64,000 nucleotides of DNA from Rhinopomastus cyanomelas (GCA_013400115.1 VXBP01000334.1:1-64000), one strand, 5' to 3'; shown: positions 43,882 to 56,631, counted from the first letter of the stretch. The notes: generated by a model from the sequence alone, not told the origin. Translations and numbers: made by a program.

Positions 43882-46800
43882 CTGAGAAGAAGAAACAAAG
43901 AAATGTTTAAGTGATGCGATTATAGCAACAGTCCATGCTTCCTATGAACAGAACCCGCAGTTTCCATCATGTACTCAACACAACTCACCACAATCACCTT
44001 CCAGTTCAGTTTTGATCACAGAACCATTATGGCTGGAAATTACCTCCAGGATCATCGAGTCAAGCCATTATCCCAACAACTCCTTAACCCCTAGACCATG
44101 GCCTCAAGTGCTCTAGCTACTCAGTTTTCTCAGTTTTTAAACGCTTCCAGGGATGGGGACTCCTGGGCAGCCTGTTCCAGTGCCCAACCACTTTCTCAGG
44201 AAAGAACTTTGTAAGATCCAATCTAAACCTCCCCTAATGCAACTTGAGGTCATTTTCTCTCATCCTATCGTTAGTAATTTGGGAGACCAGCACCAGTGTC
44301 ACTACAACACAAGGTAGCTGTAAAAAGCAAATAACAGTAGCTTATTCACAATTTTTGTTCAGCTAGAATCCCACAGAAACATAGCATTTAATAAAGCAGT
44401 AACATGGCTGCTTATCCTTTCCAGTCCTGCTGCTGAAGTACTTTGAGTTGGTCCCAAGTTCATAAAAAACAATAAAGACCACAAAAGTTCAGATGAGTTA
44501 AGTGCTTTAGTTTGGAACAGGACTTTTAAAGTCCAAGTCTGCCAGGCTGCAAGTGTCTTATATGCAAGTTATAAATAATGGCAAGTTATGCTTATTGCTC
44601 TGAAGTAGTCCTGAAAGCGAGGGGAGCTATGAACAACCTTCTGTTGCTGGCAGCCACATATCTTCCAGAATGAGGAGTACAAGGGTCAACAGGTGTCAGC
44701 TAGAACATAGGAGGTTCCACATCAATGTGAGAAGGAATTCTTCCCAGTGAGGGTGACACAGCACTGGAAGGAGCTGCCCGGTACAGGGTTGCAAAGTCTC
44801 CTTCTCTGGAGACATTTAAAACCTGCCTGGATGTGCTCCTGTGTGACTTGATCTAAGGGATCCTGCTTTGGCAGGGGGACTAGACTAGATGATCTTTTGA
44901 GGTCCCTTCCAATCTCTAATGTTCTCTGATTCTGTAATGTGGAAAGCTGGTATATTGCAATAGAAGCTAAACTGCCAAAAGAACCCTAGCGAGGTCCAGC
45001 AGGTGCAGCAGCTGACTGAATCCTTGTGCCGCAACCTCCTTGACTACTCCAGCCCACCAAGACACTGGAAAGGAGGAATGATCTGCTTTTATTTACAAGT
45101 TCTCAGAAATATTTGACATCATCAGGCAGCCACAAAGCCAACCAGTAATGCAAACTACAATCAGGATCTGAAAACAACCTGAACTATTAACATTTCTGTA
45201 TGCTGTTCATAGAATCACAGAACATCAGGGATTGGAAGGAACCTCAAAAGATCATCTAGTCCAAACCAAATGATGTTCCACAAAGGTATTAAAGCCCTCT
45301 CAAATGGGATGTCACAAGAAATAGCAATCTAAGAACACTGAATAAGACTTAATCTCTCAACACCCTCACGTTCACAGACTCTCACTATACAAGCACCAAC
45401 AGAAAACAGAAAAACCCGAAGAAACTCACCTGAACCTTTTTCACCAAACCCTTTTTCTTCAGTTTGCAATCACTGAAATTCTCTGGCAGATTCTACAGTA
45501 AAAAAAAAAAAAACAAACAAACAACCTGATATAGCTTAATGTTGGAATTCATGCATTAAAGCCACAGCAAAAGCTGAATGTATCAAAGAATTCTCAGAGC
45601 AGGGATCCTGAAAAGGCCTTGCTTGTTTGGTCAGTGTGATTCCACAAGAACAATAAAACAGGAGTACTGTCTACATGGACCTGACCAGCCAATGCCTCAG
45701 TCCTCAGGGCCATCTTGTTACTGAGTCAGCAGGATGGCCATGAACCCAGCAATGTGCCCTTGCGGCTAAGAAAGCCAACAGCATCTTGGGGTGGGGCTCA
45801 GAAGCAGGGCAGTTAGAAGATTGAGAGAGGTCCTCCTGCCCCACTACTCTGCCCTGGTGAGACTACATCTGGAATATTGTGTCCAGTTCTGGGCTGCTCA
45901 GTTCAAGAAGTAGACAGAACTGCTGGNTTTTTGATACATGGACCTGACCAGCCAATGCCTCAGTCCTCAGGGCCATCTTGTTACTGAGTCAGCAGGATGG
46001 CCATGAACCCAGCAATGTGCCCTTGCGGCTAAGAAAGCCAACAGCATCTTGGGGTGGGGCTCAGAAGCAGGGCAGTTAGAAGATTGAGAGAGGTCCTCCT
46101 GCCCCACTACTCTGCCCTGGTGAGACTACATCTGGAATATTGTGTCCAGTTCTGGGCTGCTCAGTTCAAGAAGTAGACAGAACTGCTGGAGAGAGTCCAG
46201 TGCAGAGCCACGAGGATGACGGAGTAGAACACCACCCTGATGAGGAAAGGCTGAGGGAGTGGGATCTCTTGAGCTTTGAGAAGAGGAAACTGAGGGGTGA
46301 CCCCATTAATGTGTATAGATATGTGAAGGGTAGGTGTCAGGAGGATGGAGACAGGCTCTAATCAGTGTCCCCTAAGGATAGAACCAGGGACAAGGGGTGT
46401 GAGCTGGAACACAGGAGGTTCCACATCAGTATGAGAAGGAATTTCTTCCTGGTGAGGGTGACAGAGCCCTGGAAGGAGCTGCTCAGGGCGATTGTGGAGT
46501 CTCCTTCTCTGGAGACGTTTAAAACCCACTTGGATATATTCCTGTGTGACTTGGTCCTGTTCTGGCAGAAGGACTGGACTAGATGATCCTTTGAGGTCCC
46601 TTCCAATCTCTAATTTTCTCTGAGTTGCAGAACACAAAGTGTATCTGGGTTGGTTAGATTTCTTTCCCCCTGTTACCATGAAGTTTAACATGAAATTCTG
46701 CCCTGTCAAAGTGAAAGTGTAAAACCTGAGTAAAGAATACCCATTTCAAGCAGTCTTAATAGGCTCTTGCCCCAAACAAAGCTCTTCTGTAGAATAGGGA

Positions 46801-49800
46801 TAGTAACGTCACTGTTTAGAAATAGATCATAGAATTACAGAATTATTCAGTTTGGGAAAGATCCTTGGGATCATCGAATCAAACCATCAATCCTACTCTA
46901 CAAGTTCACCCCCCTAAACCAGATTCCCCAGCACGACATCTAAGCTTCTTTTAAACTCATCCAGGGATGGGGACTCAAACACCACCTTGGCCAGCCCGTT
47001 CCAGTGCCTGACAACTCTTTCCAGGAAGAATTTTTTCCTGAAGTCCAATGTAAACCTCCCCTGTTGGAGCTTGAAGTCCTTCTCTCTGATTCTGTCACTA
47101 ACGACCTGTGAGAAGAGACCAGCACCAACACCCCTAACAGTGTCGTTTCAGATAGTTGAGAGAGCAATGAGGTCTCCCCTAAGCCTCCTCTTCCTCAAAG
47201 TAAACAGCCCCGACTCTCTCAATCTCTCATCAGATTTATTCTCCAGGCTCTTAACCAGCTTTGTTGCCATGCTGTCCGCTCGCTCCAGCACTTCCAAGTA
47301 GTTGTCTGGAAACATACAGCGGCAAGAGTTGGATAATAAAGAAAATAATTAGCAAACCAATTCATTTTCAAAGCCCAAATCAACTGTTTAGTATTTTAAA
47401 ACATCAGGTAACTTACACAAAATATGCAGTCTTAGCAGTACGTTTCTGTGGGGATCTGATATCCCTCTGTTGTTATTTACTTACGATGGCATCAATCTGT
47501 TCCAGTATCTTCATGAACTGCTCTGCAGTTCCTTTTATCCTCTTGTCCAGCTGTTTTAGTGCTTCTGCTTGGAGATCCTTTGCTAAAAATCCCTGAAGAG
47601 GAAAAAGAGAGAAAAGGAGATTTACTCCATAACTCACAGAATATGCAGAAAATCTGCTGATCCTCACAGCAGTAAACATCTACTATTGCTGCAGTATCAA
47701 GTGTGAGAGGGAGCCTAACATGAATCTGTATTCCATCAGGTTGGACATGAGGAACAAATTCTTTCTTGTGAGACAGGTTGCCCAGGTTGCCCAAGGCTGC
47801 CTCATCACTGGCAGTGTTGAAGGCCTGGCTGGCTGGGGCCCTGAGTAATCTGCTCTAATGAAGGTGTCCCTGTCTGTGCAGGGGGGTTGGAATTACATAG
47901 TCTTTAAGGTCCCTTCCAATCCTGGCCATTCTGTGACTCTATGAAATACCATCTGAAATTCATTGAGAATTTTACAGGACCCTTTGATGATTAAGGAGAG
48001 ACAGCTTAGTACTGACTCAGCAAAACCTTTAAGCACGTTCATACCTACAAAACTGTTTTACAAAGACAGAAAATAATACAAAACCACCATACCTTCTGGA
48101 TACCTGTGAACTCTTTATTAACTTCCTCTAACTTATTAGCTATTTGCTCCACTGACTTCTCCAAATCTTTTAACTTCTTTAGTTCAGCCTCTTCTTCCGG
48201 ACTATTCTGTGTAATGAAAAGTACAGCATTCACAGCTATGGAACAACTGAGACATCATGCAGCAAAAAAGCAGCAGCAGTAGTGATACAGTCACTAAAGA
48301 CTTCTGCTGACTCAAAATACGTACTACATTGCAGTCATTTTTTCGTGTTTTAATACCTTTCCCCTAAGTCTCCCAAAGCTTAGTGACAAATACAGTACAG
48401 TATCAGCTTAGTGACAAATACATACAGTATATACGGACTGGAAGGGACCTTGAAAGATCATCTAGTCCAATCCCCCTGCCACACCAGGATCACCTAGACC
48501 AATTTGCACAGGAAGGTATCCAGGCAAGTATTAATGTCTCCAGAGAAGGAGACTCCACAACCCCACTGGGCAGCCCCTTCCAGTGCTCTGTCACCCTCAC
48601 TGGGAAGATGTTCCTTCTCAGATTAATGTGGAATCTCCTCTGTGCCAGCTCACACCCATTGCCCCTTGTCGTATCATTAGATGCCACTGAGCAGAGCCTG
48701 GCTCCACCCTCCTGACACCCACCCTTCCCCTATTTATGAACATTAATGAGATCACTCCTCAGTCTTCTCTTCTCCAAGCTAAAGAGACCAAGCTCCCTCA
48801 GCCTTTCTTCATAAGGGATGTGTTCTTCTCCCTTCATTATCTTCATGGCTCTAAGCAGCAGTGCACAGAAACAGATTAGATTAATTGCAAGGAAAAAAGG
48901 GAAAGTACAAACTTTTTTTTCCTGGTTAGCAATAGTGATTGTTAAAGTAGAGGCATCATTTATAGAACAAGGTATCACCTTGTCCTCTACTTGGCAGAGC
49001 CAGACAGAAGTCACTTCACTAGAAAGAAGCCAGGAGACTCCGTAGGTTTTTAGTTTTTCTTAAAAACTGAAAAATACGATGAACCGATAGTGTCCCTGGT
49101 GCACACACAGTTCATGAGCACCCAGAAGCAAGAGATTGGGCAGAATTTTGTCAGTACTGTAAGGCAGAAGTCAGTCAATAACGTACTTTCAGAAATGTGA
49201 GACTGCAGTTATTTGCAGTATAACAAGAGACTGAATGCAACCTGAACTTAACCTCTGGGTAGGTAACCAAGACGAAGTTTATGCTGTAACTGGTTTCTGA
49301 CTTCAGCAGCTGAACAACTGACAGGAATGACAGTAATACAAGAAATCCCTCTACTCTGCCCTGGTCAGACCACACCTAGAATGATGTGTCCAGTTCTGGG
49401 CCCCTCAGTTCAAAAAGCACACAGAACTGCTGGAGAGTCCAGTGCAGAGCCACGAAGATAATGAAGGGTGTGGAACACCTCCTTAATGAAGAAAGGCTGA
49501 GGGATCTGGGTCTCCTGAGCCTGGAGAAAAGGAGACTGAGGGCTGATCCCATGAATGTTTATAAATATGGAAAGGGCGGGTGTCAGGAGGATGGAGCTGG
49601 ATTCTGCTCAGTGGCATCTAATGACAGGACAATGGGCAATGGGTGTCCACTGGAACATGGAAGGTTCCACATCAATCTGAGAAAGAACTTGTTCCCAGTG
49701 AGGGTGACAGTGCAGTGGAAGGAGCTGCCCATGGGGGTTGTGGAGTCTCCTTCTCTGGAGATGTTTAAAACCCACCTGGACATGTTCCTGTGTGACTTGA

Positions 49801-52800
49801 TCTAAGTGATCCTGCTGTGGCGGGGGAATCCAACTGGATGATCTTTCAAGGTCCCTTCCAATCCCTAACAGCCTCTGATTCTGTGATATTAAAACAAAGG
49901 TCCAATGGCAGCACTTACCCTTTTCCCAATCAACATGACTTTGCAGCCATTTTTAACACCAAGTGCTGACAAGGGTTGCTCCAATTCTTTCAGAGATTTT
50001 CCTAAATGAAAAATGAGGGGGGGAAAGAAGTCAGTTACAATGTCATTAGCAGCATAAGAATGTCATTGTGAGGCCATTCAAAACATGGGCACCTGGAAGT
50101 GACTAAGATGAAGAGTGTTATCTGTAAGAAACAGTGATAGCTGCATAAGTTACCTTTGTATATCAGTTTCTGAAAAGGAACTGGAACTCCAGTGACTTGT
50201 TCAATAAGTACAGCCATGTCTTGCAGAGTAGGTTCACCATCTTCTTGTTGAGAAGCAACCTGAATACTGTGTTTTTCATTACCTAACAAAAACCAGAGTA
50301 ACAGTTAAGCACTAGCGTTTCTTCGTCTTGACAGGAACGTAGGAGGTTCCACATCAATCTGAGAAGGAACTTCTTCCCAGTGAGGATGAAAGAGCACTGG
50401 AAGGGGCTGCCTGGGGGGCGGTTGTGGAGTCTCCTTCTCTGGAGGTGTTTAAAACCTGCGTGGACATGTTCCTCTGTGACTTTATCTAAGGGATCCTGCT
50501 GTGGCGGGGGACTGGACTAGATGATCTTTCGAGGTCCCTTCCAATCCCTAATGTTCGGTGATTCTGTGACTTGGCTGAAAATTCAGTTTCACATTCTAAA
50601 AACCTGAAGTTTGATCAAGTTTGAGGTATTCTACTGGCATAATGCTCCTGTTAAACATTATCTCTCATCTCTTTTTAAGTGTGCAGATGGTGTTGACTTC
50701 CCATAAGCTAAAGCATGAAAGCCCCCACCTTCCTAATGCATTCCGTTTCCTACCAGTAGAACACATTAACACTACAAGTCTTGGAGAATCTGAGACAATG
50801 TACAGAACCATAGAATCATCACAGCTAGCCCTCATCCCAATATCTCCCCTAACCCCTAGACCTCAAGTGCTCTAGCTACTTATTTTTTAAACACCTCCAG
50901 GGATGGTGACTCCACCACCTCCCTGGGCAGCCTGTTCCAGTGTCCAACCACTCTCTCAGGAAATAACTTCTTCCTAAGACCCAATCTAAATCACCCCTGA
51001 CACAACTTCAAGCCATTGCTTCTCGTCCTATAGTTAGTAATTTGGGAGAAGAGACTAGCACTTCTTTCTCACTTCTTTGCTTCCTGCTCCTCAGCATATG
51101 TATCACCTTCCACTTACGATGCATCTTAACCAGACTCTGTAAGATTACTGCAAACAGCAGGAAGTTCTTAGGGAAAAACAAATTTTTCCCTAAGAAAAAA
51201 CAGGACTATGTTTATTCATCTCTGCTTTGCAATAGACCCCTTCTCTACACCTCTGTCCCCACACACTGAAAGGCTGTCAAATTCTAAAAGCAGCCACAGG
51301 AACCAGCCACTGCTGGCTGCAAGGGAAATAGAGACAGGCCTTTTGACTTCACAGGGAGAACTCCTCAACAAACAGCAGAAGAAAAACTCCTGACACTGAT
51401 TTCAAAGGTACAAATCTCTTATGAAGAAGAGAGCTAGAAACATCAGTTTTAAAACAGTCCAACTTCCCAGAGTCACAGGACAAGTGACACTGTGGCTTCA
51501 AAGACAACATTTCTTCATTTAAAACCAGCGTAAACTCAAAAATCAGATTAATCAAACTCTTTCTGAAGTACTGGAGAGCATGACCATTGGAAGTTGAGGG
51601 AGGTGATTCCCTCTCTGCTCTGCTGTGGTGAGGCCCCACCTGGACTACTACATCCATTTATGGCACCCACTGTACAAAAAGGACTTGGATTTGCTGGCGC
51701 AGGTCCAGAGGAGGGCACGAAGATGATCCAAGGCCTGGAGCATCTCTGCTATGAAGACAGGCTGAGAGAGCTGGGGCTGTTTGCCTTAGAGAAGGCTCTG
51801 GGGAGACCTAAGAGCAGCTTTTCAGTACCTGAAGGGGCTACACAAAAGCTGGAGAAGGGCTTTTCACAAGGGACTCTAAATCAACTCTCAGTTTCAGGCC
51901 AGTGCCCCTTGTGCAGTCATTAGACTGGACATCAGGAAGAAGTTCTTCGTGATGAAGGTGCTGAGGTCCTGGAACAGGTTGCCAAGGAAGTTGTGGCTGC
52001 TCCACCCCTGGAGTGTTCAAAGCCAGGTTGGATGGGGCAACCTGGTCTGGTGAGAGGTGTCCCTGCCCATAGCAAAGAGGGTTGGAACTGGGTGAGCTCT
52101 GAGGTCCCTTCCAGCCTAAACCACTCTATGAATCTATGATTCTATTTCTCACAAATGGATATTCCTCCCAATTTGTTTTGAAAACAACAAAACCAAGGGA
52201 AAAATTAGGCACTAACCTCAATGTATTTGAAACCATTATACTCACAAATACAGCTGCTTTGTGTAAAGGTGGTGTCTGCCATCAGTAGAGAGAAAAAACC
52301 CAAACAAACAGCAAAGGGGAAAAAGAGGAGCTGAAGTTTTCCTAGTAACAGCAACAGCTTCATTACAAATTATGAGCAGCGCTTTGGGCAGACTGTACAA
52401 AAAATGTGCTGTGTATTTACAACAGAGTGAAATCACCATGACAATCACCACGTAAGTTACAATCAGTGTAAGAGCTTATCCGTGAAGGACCACACTCCTT
52501 TCAAGTAACCACCACTGTAAAATACAAACATAATTTATTTTTAAAGTCTAAATACACCTCATAAAAGAAGTCAGTGTAGTCACAGTATCACAGAATCACA
52601 GAACATGAGGGATTTGAAGGGACCTCCAAAGATCATTTAGTCCAATGCCCCTGCCACAACAGGACCACCTAGATCAAGTCACACAGGAACATATCCAGGA
52701 GGGTTTTAAATGTCTCCACAGAAGGAGACTCCACAACTGCCCTGGGCAGCCCTTTCCAATGCTCTGTCACCCTCTCCAGGAACAAGTTCCTTCTCATATT

Positions 52801-55800
52801 GATATGGAACCTCCTCTGTTCTAGCTGACACCCATTGCCCCTTGCCCTATCACTGAATGCCTGAGCAGAGCCTGGCTCCATCCTCCTGACATCCACCCTT
52901 CACATATTTATCAACATTAATGAGGTCACCCCTCAGTCTCCTTTTCTCCAAACTAGAGACCCAGCTCCCTCAGCCTTTCCTCATCAGGGAGAAGTTCTAC
53001 TCCCTGCCTTCATCATCTTTGTGGCTCTGCATTGGACTCTCTCCAGCAGTTCTGTGTCCTTCTGGAAGTGAGGAGCCCAGAACTGACACAATATTCCAGA
53101 TGTTGTCTCACCAGAGCAGAGTAGAGGGGGAGGATAACCATTCTCCATCTACTAACCACCCTCTTCTTATCCACCTCAGAATGCCATTCACCTTCTTGGC
53201 CACACAGGCACTTGCTAGCTTATGGCCATTGTCCTGGCTACCCAGGACCCCCAGGTCCCTTGCTCCTACACTGCTCTCCAACAGATCAGTCCCCAACCTA
53301 TACTGGTACCTTTGGTTGTTCTTGCCCAGATGTCAGAGTCTACACTGCCTTTGTTATAGCTTATTATATAGTTCACTGCCCAGCTCTCCAGCCTTCATAT
53401 GGCAGCCCAGCCTCCTGGTAATCCATTGCAGATTATCAAGTGAGACATACGAAGCTACTATCTCAAGGTCTACCTTTCTTGATGCATAAAAAACCCTCAT
53501 TGAAAAATATCTGTGCTCGGCAATAAACCAGCGGCTGACAGCCACAGGAATCAATCCAACAGCTGCAGTCCAGGATGAGTAATGCCTTCTGTCTGCTATT
53601 CACTAATGACCAAGTGATTACCACAGAAGTCAACCGGAAAGGTAAAAACACGCTCAGACAAGAACACCACTGGCAAAAAGCAAATGGCTGGAATTATAAA
53701 TGTGCTCATGTTATTGAGGTACTGTCACCTTTGCACATGAAAACATCTTGGATGACATGCATCTCTCTAAAGGCATCAATGGGCAGATGAAGCATGAAGA
53801 TTCAAACGCATCATTCCACAATACTGCTCACCAAACACTCTTAGATCAAACTGCCAAGCAATAAAAGAAACATTTTCTCAAAGTAGTGGAAGAGTTTGAA
53901 AACACCACTAAGCAAGCAGAAACCAACAATGAACTCTAAAGGTGTAAAGAATGTTACCACAGAATCACAGAACATTAGGGATTGGAAGTGACCTCCAAAG
54001 ATCATCCTGTCCAATCCCCCTGCCACAGCAGGATCATCTAAATGAATATTCAAAAGTTATAGGATGCAAACAGACTCATGCAATGTCCACTCAGTCTTAC
54101 ATTAACTTCAGCAGGTAATGGCAGAATCAGACTCACGTAAAACTGGTCTAGTCCTTCATCTAGTCCTTTTGATCCTATAAAAATACTAATAGTCTGGGAT
54201 GACTGCATCTGTCAATCTACAAAGTGGATGAGACAACACCTCTTCTATCAAGACACTAAATTACAGGATCTTGGGCTTTTTTTCCATCTTATCAAATCCT
54301 GTGAGAAGAGGCCACTAACAGCTGGCTTAGGTAAGCACCCACAGCTCTACAACAGCCTGCAGACCCAGGCTCTGCTCAGCCCTATTCTCTGACTGACAGG
54401 AATCAGCTCAACCCCTGCACAGGGCTCACCTGCCACATCTCTTCAGGGACCTCCTGGCCCCTGGCAGAAGGATGTGTCCCTGCTCCACACTAACAACTCT
54501 GAATAACTTTCGTTAAGTGTTCTCTTATGGCCGTGTCCATTGGTGCAGTTTCAGATCATAGGATGTTAGGGGTTGGAAGGGACCCAAGAGATCATCGAGT
54601 CCAACCCCCCTGCCGGAGCAGGACAAAACTATCTAACGCAGATCACAGAGGAACACATCCAGGCGGGCCTTGAAAGTCCCCCATGAATCCTAAAACAAGC
54701 CTTAGATTTGGGCAAAACGCCGCCTGGCTGCAGCCGCCAAAGCTGCAGGATCCAAATTCATTATTCAGGACCATAAAAATAGCCCACAAAAAATTAACAA
54801 GATTTGTTACAGAAGTCTACTTCATCAAGGTTCAGACACAGCACTTAACTGTAAAGTCCAGGCTATTCACGAAATCATTTAGGTTGGAAAGGATCTTCAA
54901 CATCATCAAGCCTAACCAGGAACCCAACTGTCCCAAGGCCTCACTTAAATGGGTCGGAGCTTCAGATCTTTGAAATCTTTGAAAGGATTGAAGGCAATTC
55001 AACCCCCTCCCTAAGCCACCTCTGTCAGGGCCTGATAAGGTTTTCAGTAAAGAAGTCTTTGCTAACCTAACCTTCCCCTGGGGTAGCTTGAGGCCATTTC
55101 CTCTGGTCCAGTCTGTTGTTCCTTATGAGACCAACCCTAACCTCTCTACACCCTCCCTTCAGGCAGTTGCAGACAGCAGTAGGGTCTCCCCTCAGCCTCT
55201 TTTTCTCCTAACCAACCCCAGTTCCCTCAGCTGCTCCTCACCATACCTGTCTTCCAGACCCTACCCTTTCCATAACTTCAGTGCCCTTCTTGGGACCCAC
55301 TCCAGCACCTCAATGTCCTTCTTGTATTGAGTTGCTTTCATGGGTTGACCCGTAACCCTTTTTACATGTGACAGTTGGATATCCTTCTCCCAGACACAAA
55401 AACAACCCCCGACACACGGAAAGCCTTATCTTTGGGGCTTCCAGCTCATATCGAGAAGCTGCTCTAGCTTGCTTACTCTCTCCTGCTGCATGGACCAAGT
55501 GAAAGATAATCTATCTTCTATCTCTCTCTGTTTCCATCTCTTTCCCTTGGCCCTAGGGTGGGAGAAGGATGGCAGCAGTGGCTGTTTCTTATCAGAAAGG
55601 GAAAAGTATAAGGAAAATGCTTGGCAGCAGCAGTGCCAGTTTCGCAATGGGCAGGGATTGGGCTTTATCAGCAGTCCACATGGGTTTTTCCTCACTTGTC
55701 TTCTTTCTTAATTCTCTGTTCATAAAACGTGTTATTTCTTCCTTTATTGTAACAGTGTCTTTAGTTTTCTGCTGCATTTTAAAGACCCTGAGAAACCCAA

Positions 55801-56487
55801 AACAGCACAAAAGAACCTAAACCAGGACAGGTGCCCAAATCGTTCTTCCCTCAGTTACTATTTATTTGCAGGCTTAACCACATCTTCCCTTCCACCTTCT
55901 TCTGTTTCTCTTCCCAAGGTAAAAAACCCAATCATGTGAACTGGCCTTTGAGTAACCCCTTCCATCAAGGTTTCCTTGCTGCAGAAACCACTTTCTGTTG
56001 CGATCCTGCACCTCAATAACCACTAACTCAGCGCACAAGGACAGCCCAACCGACAGGAGCTGCTTTTAGCACCTAGCGGTGGCTCCAGCGATTCCTTTCA
56101 CCTGGATGGCGCTCGCTGCCCAACAGCCTGCTGCCCTGCGTTCTCTGGCAACAGCAGCCTCGTTACCCTGCTCCCGGCGCCATCCCACAACAGCTCGACC
56201 CTCAGATACACAGAAAACCTCATTTCCCTTCCCTTCTGCGCGCTCGGCGACCCCAGATGCGGCAGCAGCCGGTACCCAGGCTCACTGGTGGCAGGCCCGG
56301 CCGCCACTGCCGCGCCCCTGGCGGCCACCGACGGACCCGCCCTGCCCCGCTTCCCGAGGGCCAGGCCTGGTAGGGGGCCTCCGTAGCCGCAGCCCAGCCG
56401 TGCGGGAGCTCTCGGGAGGCGCCCCCCGCCCGCGGGGCTCTTACTGTAAGTGACTGTGACGGTCACTGGGGCTCCGGGCGCCGCCAT
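43792..56487 (-). CDS. BAG1: BAG1 co-chaperone, complete, seven coding exons
   Basis: BAG family molecular chaperone regulator 1: its C-terminal BAG domain binds the HSP70 ATPase domain and promotes ADP release, and its ubiquitin-like domain links chaperones to the proteasome. Coding exons in transcript order: 56445-56487, 50154-50282, 49919-50001, 48093-48206, 47485-47592, 45430-45492, 43792-43881. All joints keep frame with GT-AG borders and give 209 residues, MAAPGAPVTVTVTYSNEKH to KNLALSE. Ubiquitin-like domain about residues 8-85, including MLIGKR; BAG domain about 95-205, with QAEALKQLDKRIK and QFMKILEQID. It matches the human short isoform over its length. The ATG at 56487 has G at -3 and +4 and lies in a CpG-rich region. 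An in-frame TAG at 56587-56589 limits any N-terminal extension. Confidence 0.97.
44016..44330 (-). mobile_element. CR1 fragment, minus strand, BAG1 intron
   Basis: Subtype TATGGCTGGAAATTACC with CTCCAGGATCATCGAGTC. Confidence 0.87.
44692..44937 (+). mobile_element. CR1 3' fragment, plus strand, BAG1 intron
   Basis: GGTGTCAGCTAGAACATAGG to CTCTGATTCTGTAATG. Confidence 0.92.
45210..45268 (-). mobile_element. CR1 3' tail fragment, minus strand, BAG1 intron
   Basis: About 60 bp, to AGTCCAAACCAAA. Confidence 0.83.
45430..45492 (-). CDS. BAG1: BAG1 coding exon 6
   Basis: Acceptor TGTAG, donor GTTCAG|GTGAGT. 21 codons, NLPENFSDCKLKKKGLVKK onward; core of the HSP70-binding helix pair. Confidence 0.95.
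45672..46189 (+). repeat. 255-bp direct duplication around an N
   Basis: 45672-45926 and 45935-46189 appear identical by eye, offset 263, with an N at 45927 between them. Most likely unmerged contig ends. Confidence 0.93.
45690..46625 (+). mobile_element. CR1 fragment, plus strand, BAG1 intron
   Basis: Part is present twice around an N (45672-46189), so the true copy is about 263 bp shorter if that is an artefact. Confidence 0.92.
46827..47299 (-). mobile_element. CR1 fragment, minus strand, BAG1 intron
   Basis: TTCAGTTTGGGAAAGATCC to CCGCTCGCTCCAGCAC. Confidence 0.9.
47485..47592 (-). CDS. BAG1: BAG1 coding exon 5
   Basis: Acceptor CTTCAG, donor GCCATC|GTAAGT. GFLAKDLQAEALKQLD to LEQIDAI, 36 codons. 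Confidence 0.96.
47737..47944 (+). mobile_element. CR1 3' fragment, plus strand, BAG1 intron
   Basis: CAGGTTGGACATGAGGAAC to CTGTGACTCTATGAAA; same subtype as 1312-1517. Confidence 0.87.
48093..48206 (-). CDS. BAG1: BAG1 coding exon 4
   Basis: Acceptor ACACAG, donor GAAG|GTATGG. NSPEEEAELKKLKDLEKSVE to GIQK; first helix of the BAG region. Confidence 0.96.
48435..48860 (-). mobile_element. CR1 fragment, minus strand, BAG1 intron
   Basis: Starts GGACTGGAAGGGACC; the extreme 3' end is replaced. Confidence 0.92.
49350..49895 (+). mobile_element. CR1 fragment, plus strand, BAG1 intron
   Basis: Plus frame of 139 codons with VQCRATKIMKGVEHLLNEER; ends 24 bp from the exon 3 donor. Confidence 0.93.
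49919..50001 (-). CDS. BAG1: BAG1 coding exon 3
   Basis: Acceptor TTTAG, donor AAAAGG|GTAAGT. Reads KSLKELEQPLSALG to VMLIGKR, the end of the ubiquitin-like domain. Confidence 0.96.
50154..50282 (-). CDS. BAG1: BAG1 coding exon 2
   Basis: Acceptor TTGTTAG. Completes Ser15, then NEKHSIQVASQQ to FQKLIYK; first part of the ubiquitin-like fold. Confidence 0.96.
50334..50567 (+). mobile_element. CR1 3' fragment, plus strand, BAG1 intron
   Basis: GGAACGTAGGAGGTTCC to GGTGATTCTGTGAC. Confidence 0.92.
50806..51056 (-). mobile_element. CR1 fragment, minus strand, BAG1 intron
   Basis: CCATAGAATCATCACAGC, then the GATGGTGACTCCACC block. Confidence 0.85.
51590..52142 (+). mobile_element. CR1 fragment, plus strand, BAG1 intron
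   Basis: GGTGAGGCCCCACCTGGA to CTATGAATCTATGATTCTA; an older subtype. Confidence 0.88.
52588..53420 (-). mobile_element. Long CR1 fragment, minus strand, BAG1 intron
   Basis: Tail through the ORF2 C-terminus and upstream to CTGCCCAGCTCTCCAG. Confidence 0.93.
53959..54042 (-). mobile_element. CR1 3' tail fragment, minus strand, BAG1 intron
   Basis: GAACATTAGGGATTGGAAG to GCAGGATCATCTA. Confidence 0.88.
54555..54680 (-). mobile_element. CR1 3' fragment, minus strand, BAG1 intron
   Basis: GATCATAGGATGTTAGGGG to the CCAGGCGGGCCTTGAAA block. Confidence 0.85.
54867..55335 (-). mobile_element. CR1 fragment, minus strand, BAG1 intron
   Basis: Subtype TTTAGGTTGGAAAGGATC, with GGTAGCTTGAGGCCATTTCC. 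Confidence 0.88.
55336..56149 (-). other. BAG1: Unique part of BAG1 intron 1
   Basis: Between a CR1 and the CpG-rich region. No exon recognised. Confidence 0.6.
56445..56487 (-). CDS. BAG1: BAG1 coding exon 1
   Basis: MAAPGAPVTVTVTY plus one base; donor TTACA|GTAAGAG. Corresponds to human MAAAGLTVTVTH. Confidence 0.93.
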
Positions 56488-56631
56488 CTCACCCGCCACA
56501 CCAACCCGCGCTCGCGTCACTTCCGCCCCAGGCCCGGCCCCCGCCGGGAAGGGCGGGGCTGCGCTCGCCGCTCTTAGCGAAAGGACCTACCGAGCGCGGC
56601 AGAACCGAGCGCACCCGGCAGAGCCCCCCAC

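Noticed and set aside
45672..46189. True tandem duplication of CR1
   Set aside because: Apparent full identity and a central N favour an assembly artefact.
55336..55860. Possible retroviral or LTR remnant
   Set aside because: No inverted TG/CA ends, primer site or gag/pol reading frame could be supported.
56079..56453. 124-codon plus-strand frame
   Set aside because: Antisense shadow in the CpG-rich region with no homology.
56098..56520. 140-codon minus-strand frame over BAG1 exon 1
   Set aside because: It begins at a GTG, not ATG, and runs past the exon 1 donor into the intron; only the first part is BAG1.
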